Shown: piece after piece, positions 25,549 through 34,205 of the stretch
Position numbering within the stretch: position 1 is the stretch's first letter
Layout of the letters: each line of letters starts with the position of its first letter
Assembly: GCA_017561985.1 (NCBI GenBank)
Contig: JAFZAZ010000034.1
Location: forward strand, 22,091-86,090
DNA from: Lachnospiraceae bacterium
GTDB taxonomy: Bacteria; Bacillota_A; Clostridia; Lachnospirales; Lachnospiraceae
Length of the DNA stretch: 64,000 nucleotides
Direction: 5' to 3'
Notes under the pieces: model-generated
What the model saw: only the letters and a program-made list of their open reading frames with translations
The model's database searches: none
Told to the model about the DNA's origin: nothing
Translations under genes and position numbers: made by a program

Positions 25549-27555
25549 ATGCTGGGGTGTAAAATTGAATTTGATCAGAATTTCGTATTGAGCCGCCGGG
25601 ACGGCACCGTTCTTCCCGTCGAGCTTGTTAAATCCGCACTCGCGGACATGTTCGGCCAGTCTCTCGCCGTGGAGCACGAGGATTTTGCGCTGTTCGCATT
25701 CTCACTCGACACCGACGCCGCAGAGCAGACGGCTCAGCAGATCAACACTTATCTTCAGAAAGAGTTTTCTCTCGGCGACGGACGTCAGATTCACGAGAGC
25801 AATTCCACTGTCTTCTATGTTTATCCGGAACTGATGCTCTCGGTGTCGAAGTCCGGCCGCGAAACCAACGAGTCGCCGCTTCATTACTTCGACCGCCTGA
25901 TCGGCTGGGATGAGTTCAAAGCGCTCTGTGAGGAGATCTCCGTGGTTGCGCCGCAGATTCTTGCGAACAACACGCAGATCAGCTTCCAGCATCAGAACTA
26001 TCTGATCTCCGCCAACGACGGCGCAGGTCTCTCCACGATTCTCTCGACTTTTGCCGACTTCATCACTGCGCTCGGTCTCTTCCCGTTCTGCAAGGAGAAC
26101 CCTGTCATCGAGCTTCGCCTCGGCGCCAAATCCGAGGACGGCTTCACGTCCCCTTATGACGCCATCATGATGCTCGGCAAGATTGAGAACCGCAATCACC
26201 TCGTATGTTTTGACATCTCCGCTTTCACGGAGCGCGCGAAGCACAACGACCTCAAGTCGTTCCTTCGCCAGCTGCTTCCGCTCGAGAGCGATTACATCTT
26301 TGCGTTCCGGCTTCCTTACATTGAGCCGAACGCTCTCCGCTCCATCCACGACATCATCGCGGACATTCTGTACCTCCGCACCGTGAGCATCCCGCCGTAC
26401 ACGAACGAGCAGCTGCGCAAGGGTGCCGCGATCGCACTCTCCGACTACAGCTTTGAGCTCGCGGAAGATGCGTGGGATGTATTTTTCGCGCGGATCGCCG
26501 AGGAAAAGTCCGACGGACGCTTCTACGGCATGCAGTCCGTCCGCAAGATCGTGTGCGAGATTCTCTGGCTGAAGCATCTTGCCGACGCAAAATGCACCGC
26601 CGCATCCGAAGAGACCTCTTCCGGTGAAGCCACCGCCGCCGAGGCCGCTCCCGCAACGCGCGTCATCGCAAAGGCGGACATTCTTTCGCTCTCCGCGACG
26701 TACAACGAACATACTCGCTCCGGATTTGACGAGCTCTCCGAGATGATCGGCATGGAGGCCATCGCCGAGCGCATCCGCGAGATCGTCTCGCAGGTTCATT
26801 ACGCGCTTCGCGACAAATCCGTCGACCGTCCGACGCTCCACATGCGCTTCACGGGCGCGCCCGGCACCGGCAAGACGACGGTTGCCCGCATCCTCGGCCG
26901 CATTTTCGCGGAGGAAGGCATCCTTCGAAACGGTTACTTCTTCGAGTTTATGTCCCGCGATCTCTGCGGCGAATACGTCGGTCAGACGGCGCCGAAGACC
27001 GCCGCGATCTGCCGCGACGCCTACGGTTCGGTGCTCTTCCTCGACGAGGCATATGCCCTCTACACCGGGGAGAACGGCAACGATTACGGCCGCGAGGCTC
27101 TCGCGACACTGATCTCCGAGATGGAGAATCACCGTGACGACATGGTCATCATCATGGCAGGATACAAAGACGACATGGACAAGCTGATGGCCGGCAACGC
27201 AGGACTTCGCTCCCGCATGCCGTACCAGATCGACTTCCCGGGCTACACCAAGGAGCAGCTGACGCAGATCTTCATGCTGATGGTCCGCAAACACTTCGAC
27301 TACGCTCCCGAGCTTGAGGCGACCGCGAAGGAATTCTTCGATTCCCTCGACCCGGATTACATGGCTTCCACCGATTTCGCCAACGCGCGCTTCGTCCGCA
27401 ACCTTTACGAGCGCACGTGGTCCAAGGCGGCGATCCGCTCGCAGCTTGACGGCGAGGGCCACATCCGCATTCTTCCGGAGGACTTCCGCACGGCTTCCTC
27501 CGAGGCGGAATTTTCCGAGAGACTGCAGACACACCACACCGTCGGTTTTCTTTGA
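25549..27555 (+). CDS. CbbX/SpoVK-like AAA+ ATPase with a large N-terminal domain
   Basis: 668 residues. The C-terminal third is an AAA+ module: Walker A TGAPGTGKTTVARILG (about 433-448), Walker B SVLFLDEAYAL, then EMENHRDDMVIIMAGYKDDMD (sensor 1) and a FANARFVRNLYE sensor-2 arginine region. This order matches the CbbX and SpoVK group, which remodel protein substrates. The first 400 residues match no domain I know; they have two clearly separate halves (about 1-115 and 130-360) and an Ala/Glu-rich linker near 365-385. The downstream gene at 27625 is small and follows by 69 bases on the same strand, so they probably form an operon. The ATPase start has GAGGG 8 bases upstream. Confidence 0.82.
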   Translation: MLGCKIEFDQNFVLSRRDGTVLPVELVKSALADMFGQSLAVEHEDFALFAFSLDTDAAEQTAQQINTYLQKEFSLGDGRQIHESNSTVFYVYPELMLSVSKSGRETNESPLHYFDRLIGWDEFKALCEEISVVAPQILANNTQISFQHQNYLISANDGAGLSTILSTFADFITALGLFPFCKENPVIELRLGAKSEDGFTSPYDAIMMLGKIENRNHLVCFDISAFTERAKHNDLKSFLRQLLPLESDYIFAFRLPYIEPNALRSIHDIIADILYLRTVSIPPYTNEQLRKGAAIALSDYSFELAEDAWDVFFARIAEEKSDGRFYGMQSVRKIVCEILWLKHLADAKCTAASEETSSGEATAAEAAPATRVIAKADILSLSATYNEHTRSGFDELSEMIGMEAIAERIREIVSQVHYALRDKSVDRPTLHMRFTGAPGTGKTTVARILGRIFAEEGILRNGYFFEFMSRDLCGEYVGQTAPKTAAICRDAYGSVLFLDEAYALYTGENGNDYGREALATLISEMENHRDDMVIIMAGYKDDMDKLMAGNAGLRSRMPYQIDFPGYTKEQLTQIFMLMVRKHFDYAPELEATAKEFFDSLDPDYMASTDFANARFVRNLYERTWSKAAIRSQLDGEGHIRILPEDFRTASSEAEFSERLQTHHTVGFL

Positions 27556-27624
27556 TCCGCGCGGAAAATGTCCTTTCCCGGAAACATCATTCAAAACTAA
27601 ACTATCACCGAGGTAACAAAAACT

Positions 27625-28095
27625 ATGACCGCTTCTCAACAGGAACTGGACTGCCTTCGCGTCTATCAATCTCTCAAGCAGGTAGTCTCCACCATGGTCG
27701 AGAACTTCGACTGTGACGACGAGACGTATACGATCACATTTTCCGTGACAGGAAAGCCTTTCGACGTCGTCTTTAAGATGACGACGCATCTCAGCTCGCA
27801 GCTTCTCACGGTGTACTCCAAGCTCGGTTTTGTCGTTGAGGAGCCGTACCGCGCGGCGTACGCGACCAATGTTGCCCGCCTCAACTACGACCGCATGTTC
27901 AGCGGCACCTTCGACTTCTCTCCCGAGAAGGGCTTCACGGTGTTCCGCATAGGCGTACCGTACGAAAAGAGTCTTCTCTCGCGCGAACTGCTCGAGTCGA
28001 TCATCCGCATGACGCACGACAACGTAGTCAAATACGCGCCGTACCTCTACGACATCGCACGCGGCATCGAGGCATGCCTTCCTCCGGAGAACTGA
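27625..28095 (+). CDS. small YbjN-like protein
   Basis: 156 residues, no membrane segment. Its layout (an amphipathic N-terminal helix, FTVFRIGVPYEKSLL, then a hydrophobic last helix IIRMTHDNVVKYAPYLYDIARGI) resembles YbjN and type III secretion chaperone-like folds, but I recognise this only weakly. GAGGT lies 10 bases before the ATG. The AAA+ gene 69 bases upstream is its only operon partner; a chaperone or adaptor role for it is inference. Confidence 0.6.
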   Translation: MTASQQELDCLRVYQSLKQVVSTMVENFDCDDETYTITFSVTGKPFDVVFKMTTHLSSQLLTVYSKLGFVVEEPYRAAYATNVARLNYDRMFSGTFDFSPEKGFTVFRIGVPYEKSLLSRELLESIIRMTHDNVVKYAPYLYDIARGIEACLPPEN

Positions 28096-28134
28096 GCACT
28101 CCGAAGGTGCACATTTTCCGCAAAAAGAGCACAC

Positions 28135-28162
28135 AAAAAGGACGTCCCGAGACGTCCTTTTT
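28135..28162. terminator. bidirectional Rho-independent terminator
   Basis: AAAAAGGACGTC (28135-28146), tetraloop CCGA, GACGTCCTTTTT (28151-28162); symmetrical, so it serves the converging YbjN-like and metallopeptidase genes. Confidence 0.9.
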
Positions 28163-28175
28163 CTTATGCAGCGGA

Positions 28176-30269
28176 TCAATAATCGCTGCTGTATTCTTTG
28201 ATCTTCTCAAGGATCGGTGCCGGATCGACAACGCCCGTGATCTGCTCCCAGACAACCGGTTCACTGCACTTCGCAACGCTCGGGAACACGGCGCGCAGGA
28301 ATCCGCACAGATGCTCCGCCTTCACGCGGAGATGCTCGCTGTTCTTGAAGTAATAGCGGTTGCCCACGTAGAGATTCTCGATCACACGCGCGCGGTCCTC
28401 CTTGTACATCGTGCGGGAGTACGGGTCGATAAACCATGCGTCGTTCGGGTTGTCCCAGTACGTTCCCTCGTAGTCTACGATGTCGGTTCCGTCGCTGCTC
28501 GTGTACGAGCCGTGGTACGGATATTCCGTGGTGTTCAGCTGACTGATCCAGTAGCCCGGCTCCCAGATATCATTCTCGTCGCAATACTCCTCGATCCGGT
28601 TCTCCATCAGATGCATCGTCTCGTGCATGATGGTTTGCTGTACGCCGGAAAATTTCATTCCGATTCCCACGTAAAGCGTCGGATAGGTGATGTTTGTGAC
28701 AGCGGATGCCGTCTCGACCATGTTGTTGCTCAACCGCTCGAATTCATAGCACACGAAGAAGGTCAGGCCGTCCTTCGACTTGCCCGGAATCTCCTGCCAG
28801 AATCCTTCGGGGAACTCGGCAAATGTCGTGTACAGAAGGTTCATCGCGTCGATCAATGCGAACTCGTCCTCAATTGGAACCATGCGGTAATCAAAGAGCG
28901 TCGTCTCGAGGTCGATCGGGAGGTAGCACACCGTGATGCCGAAGCGCTCCTTGATCTTTCCGACGATCTCGTCCACGGCATTTTTCTTGTCACGCTCGTT
29001 GACAAGGCTGTAACCCTCGATCTCCGAAGTCGCGCCTGCCGCGTAATTCCACAGATATACCTCAACACCCTTTCGCGAATAATCCTCACGGTAGATCAAA
29101 ATGTTGTCATCGTCGACAAACGAATGCATGTTTACCGTTGCACCGTCCTCGTAAAGCGCATCGACAAATGCGGGCGCGTATGTGACTTTCTTAACGATGT
29201 CCGTGACAAGGAACAATCTGTCCCTGCGGAAAACGCTGCCGTCATCCGTCTCGGTAGTCTCATAGCCCGTGGACGCGTAACGTGCGTCACGGAAAAAGCT
29301 TATGTACTCGTTCGGCAGCTTGTGAGGGTATGACACCAAAAGGTTCGTCGCCGCCACGGGCTGGAAGTACCATGTCGCCTCGCCGTCATATACGTAATAA
29401 TCCTCGTAGCAGTTCGGATCGACGTGGCCCGTATCGACCTTCTTCATCTCTCCGGTCACGGTGTCAAGCTCAAGCAGCTCGTACCCGCGCCCGTTTATGA
29501 ACACGTTGATGCGAAGCTTGTCGTTGCTGTCACGGTACATTTTGTCGATATAATTCACGCCCTCGATCGTGTGCGACCAGAGCTCCTCGCCGTTCGCGTC
29601 ATACGCGCTGAGCTTCTCCTCGAAAGAATTGAGGAACAACAGCTCATCGTCTTCCGTGCACCCCAGAAGCCATCCGTTTGCATGGAACGTTTTTTTCTCC
29701 TGCAGTGACGTATCCAGTACCTGTACATCGACGCCGCTTCCGTCGAGATTATCAAAGCATATGATGGACGTACCGTCCGAAAGCAGTTCGATACCGCTGT
29801 CATACACATCGACCGGAAGGTCATACGAGCTGATCACTTCCGGCATTCCGATGTGGAACAGGATCAATCGCCTGTTGTACCGCGTCGTATACACATCGTC
29901 GGAACCGTTCGCAACGACCACTTTCAAAAGCACATAGCCGTCCCGCGTCTTCGCGCTGTCAAACGTAGTGTTCTCGACCATAGTGCTGAGATTCACGCGA
30001 TACACATTTTCAAATCGCGGGTCTTTCTCGTAGAGGTCGCTCACCGAATAATTGTCCGGCGCCTTCGCGGGCGTCGGCGTCGCAGTCGGCTTCGGGATCT
30101 CCGTGGGCGTCGGTGTCGGCGTCATCGCCGAAGGTCTCTCCGACTCCGGAACCGCCTTCCTCTTCTCAGGCTTCACATCTCCCGCGCATCCGCACAAGAG
30201 CGTGATCAGCAGCACGATTGCAACCATTCTGAATCGCTGCCGGACTGTCTTCTTTCCGAATTCTGTCAT
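28176..30269 (-). CDS. beta-propeller-like lipoprotein with zinc metallopeptidase motif
   Basis: About 697 residues; ATG 30269 is chosen because AGGGGG lies about 8 bases upstream. A lipoprotein signal peptide ends in LLCGC (lipid-bearing Cys near residue 28), followed by a Thr/Pro-rich stretch (TPTPTPTEIPKPTATPTPAK). Residues about 80-420 have repeated beta-rich blocks with patterns such as LLSDGTSIICFDNL and LLELDTVTGEMKKV, which look like a beta-propeller. Then comes a zincin domain with HETMH (HExxH, near 546) and a downstream EDRARVIEN stretch that fits the third ligand of gluzincins. This suggests a cell-surface peptidase. The substrate is unknown; the MORN gene lies 100 bases upstream on the same strand. 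Confidence 0.72.
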   Translation of the reverse strand: MTEFGKKTVRQRFRMVAIVLLITLLCGCAGDVKPEKRKAVPESERPSAMTPTPTPTEIPKPTATPTPAKAPDNYSVSDLYEKDPRFENVYRVNLSTMVENTTFDSAKTRDGYVLLKVVVANGSDDVYTTRYNRRLILFHIGMPEVISSYDLPVDVYDSGIELLSDGTSIICFDNLDGSGVDVQVLDTSLQEKKTFHANGWLLGCTEDDELLFLNSFEEKLSAYDANGEELWSHTIEGVNYIDKMYRDSNDKLRINVFINGRGYELLELDTVTGEMKKVDTGHVDPNCYEDYYVYDGEATWYFQPVAATNLLVSYPHKLPNEYISFFRDARYASTGYETTETDDGSVFRRDRLFLVTDIVKKVTYAPAFVDALYEDGATVNMHSFVDDDNILIYREDYSRKGVEVYLWNYAAGATSEIEGYSLVNERDKKNAVDEIVGKIKERFGITVCYLPIDLETTLFDYRMVPIEDEFALIDAMNLLYTTFAEFPEGFWQEIPGKSKDGLTFFVCYEFERLSNNMVETASAVTNITYPTLYVGIGMKFSGVQQTIMHETMHLMENRIEEYCDENDIWEPGYWISQLNTTEYPYHGSYTSSDGTDIVDYEGTYWDNPNDAWFIDPYSRTMYKEDRARVIENLYVGNRYYFKNSEHLRVKAEHLCGFLRAVFPSVAKCSEPVVWEQITGVVDPAPILEKIKEYSSDY

Positions 30270-30329
30270 GCATTTTCCCCCTGTTTCGCACATATTTCCC
30301 TGTCGGAAATGTTTCTGTAAAGCAATCGA

Positions 30330-30350
30330 GGGGCGAAAGGTGTTCGCCCC
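30330..30350. terminator. possible weak hairpin after the MORN gene
   Basis: GGGGCGAA (30330-30337) pairs with TTCGCCCC (30343-30350) with a five-base loop, about 20 bases beyond the MORN stop. No clear T-run follows on either strand, so termination is uncertain. Confidence 0.35.
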
Positions 30351-30369
30351 CCGCTGTTGTTCATTTGTC

Positions 30370-32601
30370 TCAGATTCCGACGTACTCGTTGTCCTGGAAA
30401 CGTCCCTTGCGGACTCTTCCGTTTGCGTACGTCATCACGCCCTCGCCATGGCGCTTGTCGTTCTTCCAGCCGCCCTCGTAACGGTCGCCTGTCGACCAGA
30501 GGAACACACCGTATCCGGCGCGAACACCGTGGTCAAACTCGCCGTCATAACGGCTTCCGTTCGTGTAAATGAAGACGCCCTTGCCGTCCGGAAGGCCCTT
30601 CTCGTCGACCTCGCCCTCATAGCGGTTGCCGCTCTTGTAATTGATAGTGCGGATCGGTTTGCCCGAAGCGGACACATTTTCCGGTGCTGCAGGCGCATTG
30701 TTGTCAGCCTGAGCCGCCGGTGCTGCATCGTCCGCAGGCGCTGCGTTCTCAACCGGTGCAACATTTTCAGCAGGTGCTGCCGTCTGTGCCTCGACAGGTG
30801 CCGCCGCCTGAACGGGAGCTGCCGCCGGTGCCGCATCGTCCGCAGGTGTCTCGGCCGTTTCCTCCTTCACGACATCCGCAACGATCTCGGAGAAGACTTT
30901 CTTGCCGCCCTCCCAGATCTGAAGCTCCTTGGTGCCGTCGGCGTGAACCAAAACGCCCTTGCCGTCGCGCTTGCCTGCCTTCCAGTCGCCCATGTAGATG
31001 TTGCCGTTCTTGAAGGTATACGAGCCGGTGCCTTCAAACGTACCGCCCTCAAAATTGCCTTCGTACACTTCGCCGTTCACCTGAACGAAACGGCCTGCGC
31101 CGGACTTGATACTGTTCTCCCAGTTGCCTTCGTAGCGGCTTCCGGCTGCGTAGGTCATCACGCCATGGCCGTGACGCTTGCCCATCTCGTACATGCCCTC
31201 GTAAACGTCGCCATTCGCATATTCCATGCGTCCGGAGCCCTGTCTCTTGCCGTTCACAAAGTAACCGACATAGCGCTCGCCGTTTGCGTACGTCTCCTCG
31301 TGATAACCCGTGCGGGTAACGGGATCATACGTCTTGGCCGGCTCCTCCTTTACCTCTTCCGCTGCCTCAGCGGCAGCCTCGGGCTTCTGGGCCGGAGCTA
31401 CACCGATCGCCTGGAAGAATCCCTGCATCGCGCGATCCTCAAGCGTCTTCTCGGACACGGGAGTCTCAACAACTTTCTTCTCACGTTCCTCCTCCGGGAT
31501 CGGCTTGCCGATGCTCTCGTACATTCCGCGCAAAATAGCGGAATTGGCGTTGTCCTTGCGATCGTCGGAAGTATCAACAAAACTGGATTCAATCATTTGT
31601 TCGTTCCCCTTATCTTCTCCGATCTGCTCCGTTTCCCCTCCGGTCAGATCAACGTCTGCAACACTTTCATCGTAAGCAGCCAAAGATTGTGCGGCCGATT
31701 CCGCCATGCGCTTCGCCAGAGCGTCCGCCTCGTCCTCGAGGTTCATGTTCAGCTCCGAGCCGTCAAATCCGTTTCCACGGTACACGGTTCTCGGATTCGA
31801 TACGCTCACCGGTTCAACCCTCTGGGAAGTAACCTTGGCGATGTTCGGCGATTTCGCCATGCCTGCGAACAGAAGAGGCGCCTCCTCTTCCTCCTCGGCC
31901 TCCGCGAGTTCCTCCTTCGCGATCGGATTCCAGATCAGGCTTCCCTGGTCCTCCGGCGGAAGCTCGGAAGTGTTCTGCTTGCGGAGCATCGACTCGCGCT
32001 CCTCCTCGATTGGATTCTCTCTGAGCGCCAGCTGTTCCTGTTCCGCAAGGAACTGAGCAATCTGCTCCTCGGTCGGCGTCTCGCGGAATGCGCAGATGCC
32101 GTTCACCCAGTAGCCGTCCTCGGCGTGGCCGTCGCGGAAGTACATCTTGCCGGTTCCGTTGGGCATGTCGTCGCTCCATTCGCCCTCGTACTCGCGGCCG
32201 TCACCGAAGTAAACATGACCGCTCGTAAAATGTCCTCCGCTGAAGTATCCCTCCAAAACGTTTCCGCCCGGGAGAGACTCCTCGCCGTAGCCTTCATATT
32301 TGTCATTGACCCACTCACCGTCGTAGTAGGCCTCGTTGCGGAACGTAAGCTTGCCCTTGCCGTGCCGCATACCGTCCTTAAAATCACCCTTGTAGTTTTT
32401 GCGCGAATCGTGTTCGTTGTAGGTAAGCTCGCCCTTGCCGTTAGGAATTCCGTTCTTCGCCTTGCCGACGAATCGGCCCTCCGGAAGCAGGATCTCGAGG
32501 TCGGTAGCGACATCGCGGTTCTGTGTATTCATTTTGAAGCGGCACTTGACGCACAATCCGTCACCGCCAGCTCTATTTTCCTTACAGATCATACAATACA
32601 T
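30370..32601 (-). CDS. multi-block MORN-repeat protein with N-terminal zinc ribbon
   Basis: About 743 residues. ATG 32601 has AGGTGA 9 bases upstream; a GTG at 32610 would lie too close to it. An N-terminal C-x2-C...C-x2-C (CMIC and CVKC) suggests a small zinc ribbon. MORN repeats (Y-x-G-x-W, G-x-G-x-G type) occur in three blocks: about 40-175, about 420-555 and about 650-740. They are separated by an acidic helical linker (about 180-415) and an Ala/Pro-rich linker (about 570-640). MORN repeats bind lipids or act as rigid scaffolds in eukaryotes; bacterial ones are poorly understood. There is no signal peptide, so it is likely cytoplasmic or membrane-associated from the inside. Confidence 0.8.
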   Translation of the reverse strand: MYCMICKENRAGGDGLCVKCRFKMNTQNRDVATDLEILLPEGRFVGKAKNGIPNGKGELTYNEHDSRKNYKGDFKDGMRHGKGKLTFRNEAYYDGEWVNDKYEGYGEESLPGGNVLEGYFSGGHFTSGHVYFGDGREYEGEWSDDMPNGTGKMYFRDGHAEDGYWVNGICAFRETPTEEQIAQFLAEQEQLALRENPIEEERESMLRKQNTSELPPEDQGSLIWNPIAKEELAEAEEEEEAPLLFAGMAKSPNIAKVTSQRVEPVSVSNPRTVYRGNGFDGSELNMNLEDEADALAKRMAESAAQSLAAYDESVADVDLTGGETEQIGEDKGNEQMIESSFVDTSDDRKDNANSAILRGMYESIGKPIPEEEREKKVVETPVSEKTLEDRAMQGFFQAIGVAPAQKPEAAAEAAEEVKEEPAKTYDPVTRTGYHEETYANGERYVGYFVNGKRQGSGRMEYANGDVYEGMYEMGKRHGHGVMTYAAGSRYEGNWENSIKSGAGRFVQVNGEVYEGNFEGGTFEGTGSYTFKNGNIYMGDWKAGKRDGKGVLVHADGTKELQIWEGGKKVFSEIVADVVKEETAETPADDAAPAAAPVQAAAPVEAQTAAPAENVAPVENAAPADDAAPAAQADNNAPAAPENVSASGKPIRTINYKSGNRYEGEVDEKGLPDGKGVFIYTNGSRYDGEFDHGVRAGYGVFLWSTGDRYEGGWKNDKRHGEGVMTYANGRVRKGRFQDNEYVGI

Positions 32602-32693
32602 TTCTACCACTCACCTTTCTCCGTTCTCTTTCACTCCGAGCGCACGCGCCGCAATGTGCCGCAACCCCAAGGACACATTTCGGAGATTACTTT

Positions 32694-32722
32694 ATCATAG
32701 CAAATTTTCCGAAAAATTTCTA
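32694..32722 (-). promoter_or_regulatory. possible promoter for the MORN gene
   Basis: Minus-strand extended -10 TGCTATGAT (TATGAT at 32699-32694), with a weak -35 (TAGAAA, spacing 17). About 95 bases before the start codon. Confidence 0.4.
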
Positions 32723-32783
32723 CCGTTCCGAATCATTTTTTCAAAATTATGAGTAAATCTCCGCCTCCAAAAAGAAAAAAAAT

Positions 32784-32808
32784 CGGGCACCGTAACATAC
32801 GGTGCCCG
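32784..32808 (-). terminator. Rho-independent terminator for tRNA-Thr
   Basis: CGGGCACCGT (32784-32793) pairs with ACGGTGCCCG (32799-32808); on the minus strand a run of eight T follows. It starts 4 bases past the tRNA 3' end. Confidence 0.9.
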
Positions 32809-32812
32809 AAGA

Positions 32813-32884
32813 GCTGCCTAGCGGATTTGAACCGCCGACCTCCGCCTTACCAAGGCGACGCTCTACCAGCTGAGCCAAGGCAGC
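32813..32884 (-). tRNA. tRNA-Thr (anticodon GGT)
   Basis: A 72-base cloverleaf on the minus strand: acceptor GCTGCCT/AGGCAGC, D-stem GCTC/GAGC, anticodon stem TCGCC/GGCGG around loop TTGGTAA (anticodon GGT), and T-arm GGCGG-TTCAAAT-CCGCT with one G-T pair. CCA is not encoded. It has its own promoter and terminator. Confidence 0.95.
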
Positions 32885-32898
32885 ATCACACAGCGGCT

Positions 32899-32927
32899 AC
32901 TATACCACAGGTGCGCAGTATATGCAA
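32899..32927 (-). promoter_or_regulatory. promoter for tRNA-Thr
   Basis: TTGCAT (32927-32922), spacer 17, extended -10 TGTGGTATAGT (TATAGT at 32904-32899), 15 bases before the tRNA. Confidence 0.75.
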
Positions 32928-32940
32928 GCCTTTTTTTCGA

Positions 32941-33453
32941 TTATTCGCTCTTTTTTGCGAAATCCCGTTCGCGCTCGGCCTTCTCTTCCTGCTCAATCAA
33001 CACTGTCAGACGATTTAACTCCTTGCACAGGTGAACGGCGTAATAGAAAAGCCAGTACGCGAACGTTGCCAACAGTGCGATGATCGTCCTATCATCGGCC
33101 ATTCGTCGCTCCGCATCGCTCCACCGGAACGTCTTCCCGAGGGCCCCGTAGACATCGATGATATCAAGCGAGTCCAGCAGAACAAACGAAACCAAAACGG
33201 AAACGATCAAAAAGAGCACATGCGAAATGATGCCGAACACCGTCTTCGGCTTTCGCAGCACAAAATACCGCACGCTCGTCCAGGCCATTGTCTCGGAAAA
33301 CAGAGTGAGCACAAACACGGCAACCTGGATGCCCGGTCCGATAAACGGCTCGGGATCGTTCTCGAAGCTCTTCATCTCCGCAAGATGCCAGATGATCGTG
33401 GCGAGCAAAGCAGCCACATACAGACAGTTGATCACAACCTTTTTCTTATTCAT
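32941..33453 (-). CDS. membrane protein, unknown function
   Basis: About 170 residues; GGGGG lies shortly before the ATG at 33453. Four hydrophobic segments (about 10-27, 44-60, 75-97 and 125-145), a MADDRTIIA loop and a charged C-terminal coil (IEQEEKAERERDFAKKSE). No family recognised. It follows trmO by 27 bases on the same strand, the last gene before the tRNA-Thr promoter. Confidence 0.65.
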   Translation of the reverse strand: MNKKKVVINCLYVAALLATIIWHLAEMKSFENDPEPFIGPGIQVAVFVLTLFSETMAWTSVRYFVLRKPKTVFGIISHVLFLIVSVLVSFVLLDSLDIIDVYGALGKTFRWSDAERRMADDRTIIALLATFAYWLFYYAVHLCKELNRLTVLIEQEEKAERERDFAKKSE

Positions 33454-33480
33454 TTTTACCCCCACAATACGAAGTGCCCC

Positions 33481-34173
33481 TCAGTCCGCCCGTTCGACGC
33501 CGAGCACCGTTAATACAGTTTCTTCCACGGAAAATGCAATCTCCGCATCCCCGTAGCGCATTCCGTAGCGCCTCGTCGGATCGTCCTGGTACGCCGGCCG
33601 CGGATCCGCGGCGAGCACCTCGGCTACGTCCGTAAGCCACTCCTCGCTCCTGCCGTCCGCCAGAGCTTCCTCCCGCACGCCGGGCGCCCACTCGACACTC
33701 AGGCGGTAGCCGACGAACTCATCGGCAAATCCCCCGACCGCATCGGTCTTGCTGTCCGCATATGGCAGGTACGGTTTGATGTCATAGATCGGCGTTCCGT
33801 TCATCAGATCGGCGCCGCTCACGGTGAGCACAGGTCCTTCCGCCGTCGTCTCGACGCGGACCAGTTTCACGCACGACAGCCCCAGCGGATTCGGCCGGAA
33901 CGGCGATCTCGTCGCCCACACGCCGACTCTCGTGTTGCCTCCGAGTCTCGGCGGCCGCACCGTCGGCCGGAACACCTCGTCGCGCTCATTGGCGGAAAAA
34001 CCCCAGATCAGCCACAGGTGCGAATACCCTTCGATGCCGCGCACCGCGTCCGCATTCCGGTATTCCTTCGCAAACACGATGCGACTCTCCGTGTCCGCGA
34101 TCCCGCTCTGGCGCGGAATACCGAATTTGTCGGAGTATTCGTTGTAAATTGTCGCTACCTGCTTCAGTTCCAT
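33481..34173 (-). CDS. trmO: tRNA (t6A37)-N6-methyltransferase TrmO (TsaA)
   Basis: 230 residues. IRIVF-like start region, then GYSHLWLIWGFSANERDE (about 49-66), RPPRLGGNTRVGVWATRSPFRPNP (72-95) and the GLSCVKLVRVE stretch (97-107) are the hallmark of TrmO/TsaA (UPF0066 beta-barrel). It methylates t6A at position 37 of tRNA-Thr using SAM. Its location two genes from tRNA-Thr(GGT), a t6A-bearing tRNA, is notable but may be chance. Confidence 0.93.
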   Translation of the reverse strand: MELKQVATIYNEYSDKFGIPRQSGIADTESRIVFAKEYRNADAVRGIEGYSHLWLIWGFSANERDEVFRPTVRPPRLGGNTRVGVWATRSPFRPNPLGLSCVKLVRVETTAEGPVLTVSGADLMNGTPIYDIKPYLPYADSKTDAVGGFADEFVGYRLSVEWAPGVREEALADGRSEEWLTDVAEVLAADPRPAYQDDPTRRYGMRYGDAEIAFSVEETVLTVLGVERAD

Positions 34174-34205
34174 TTATGCCGCCCTTGTGCAGTTCATTTT
34201 CCGAA

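Noticed and set aside
25702..28179. An 825-codon open frame opposite the AAA+ gene
   Set aside because: The plus-strand AAA+ motifs and promoter are real; the antisense product is a basic, repetitive artefact.
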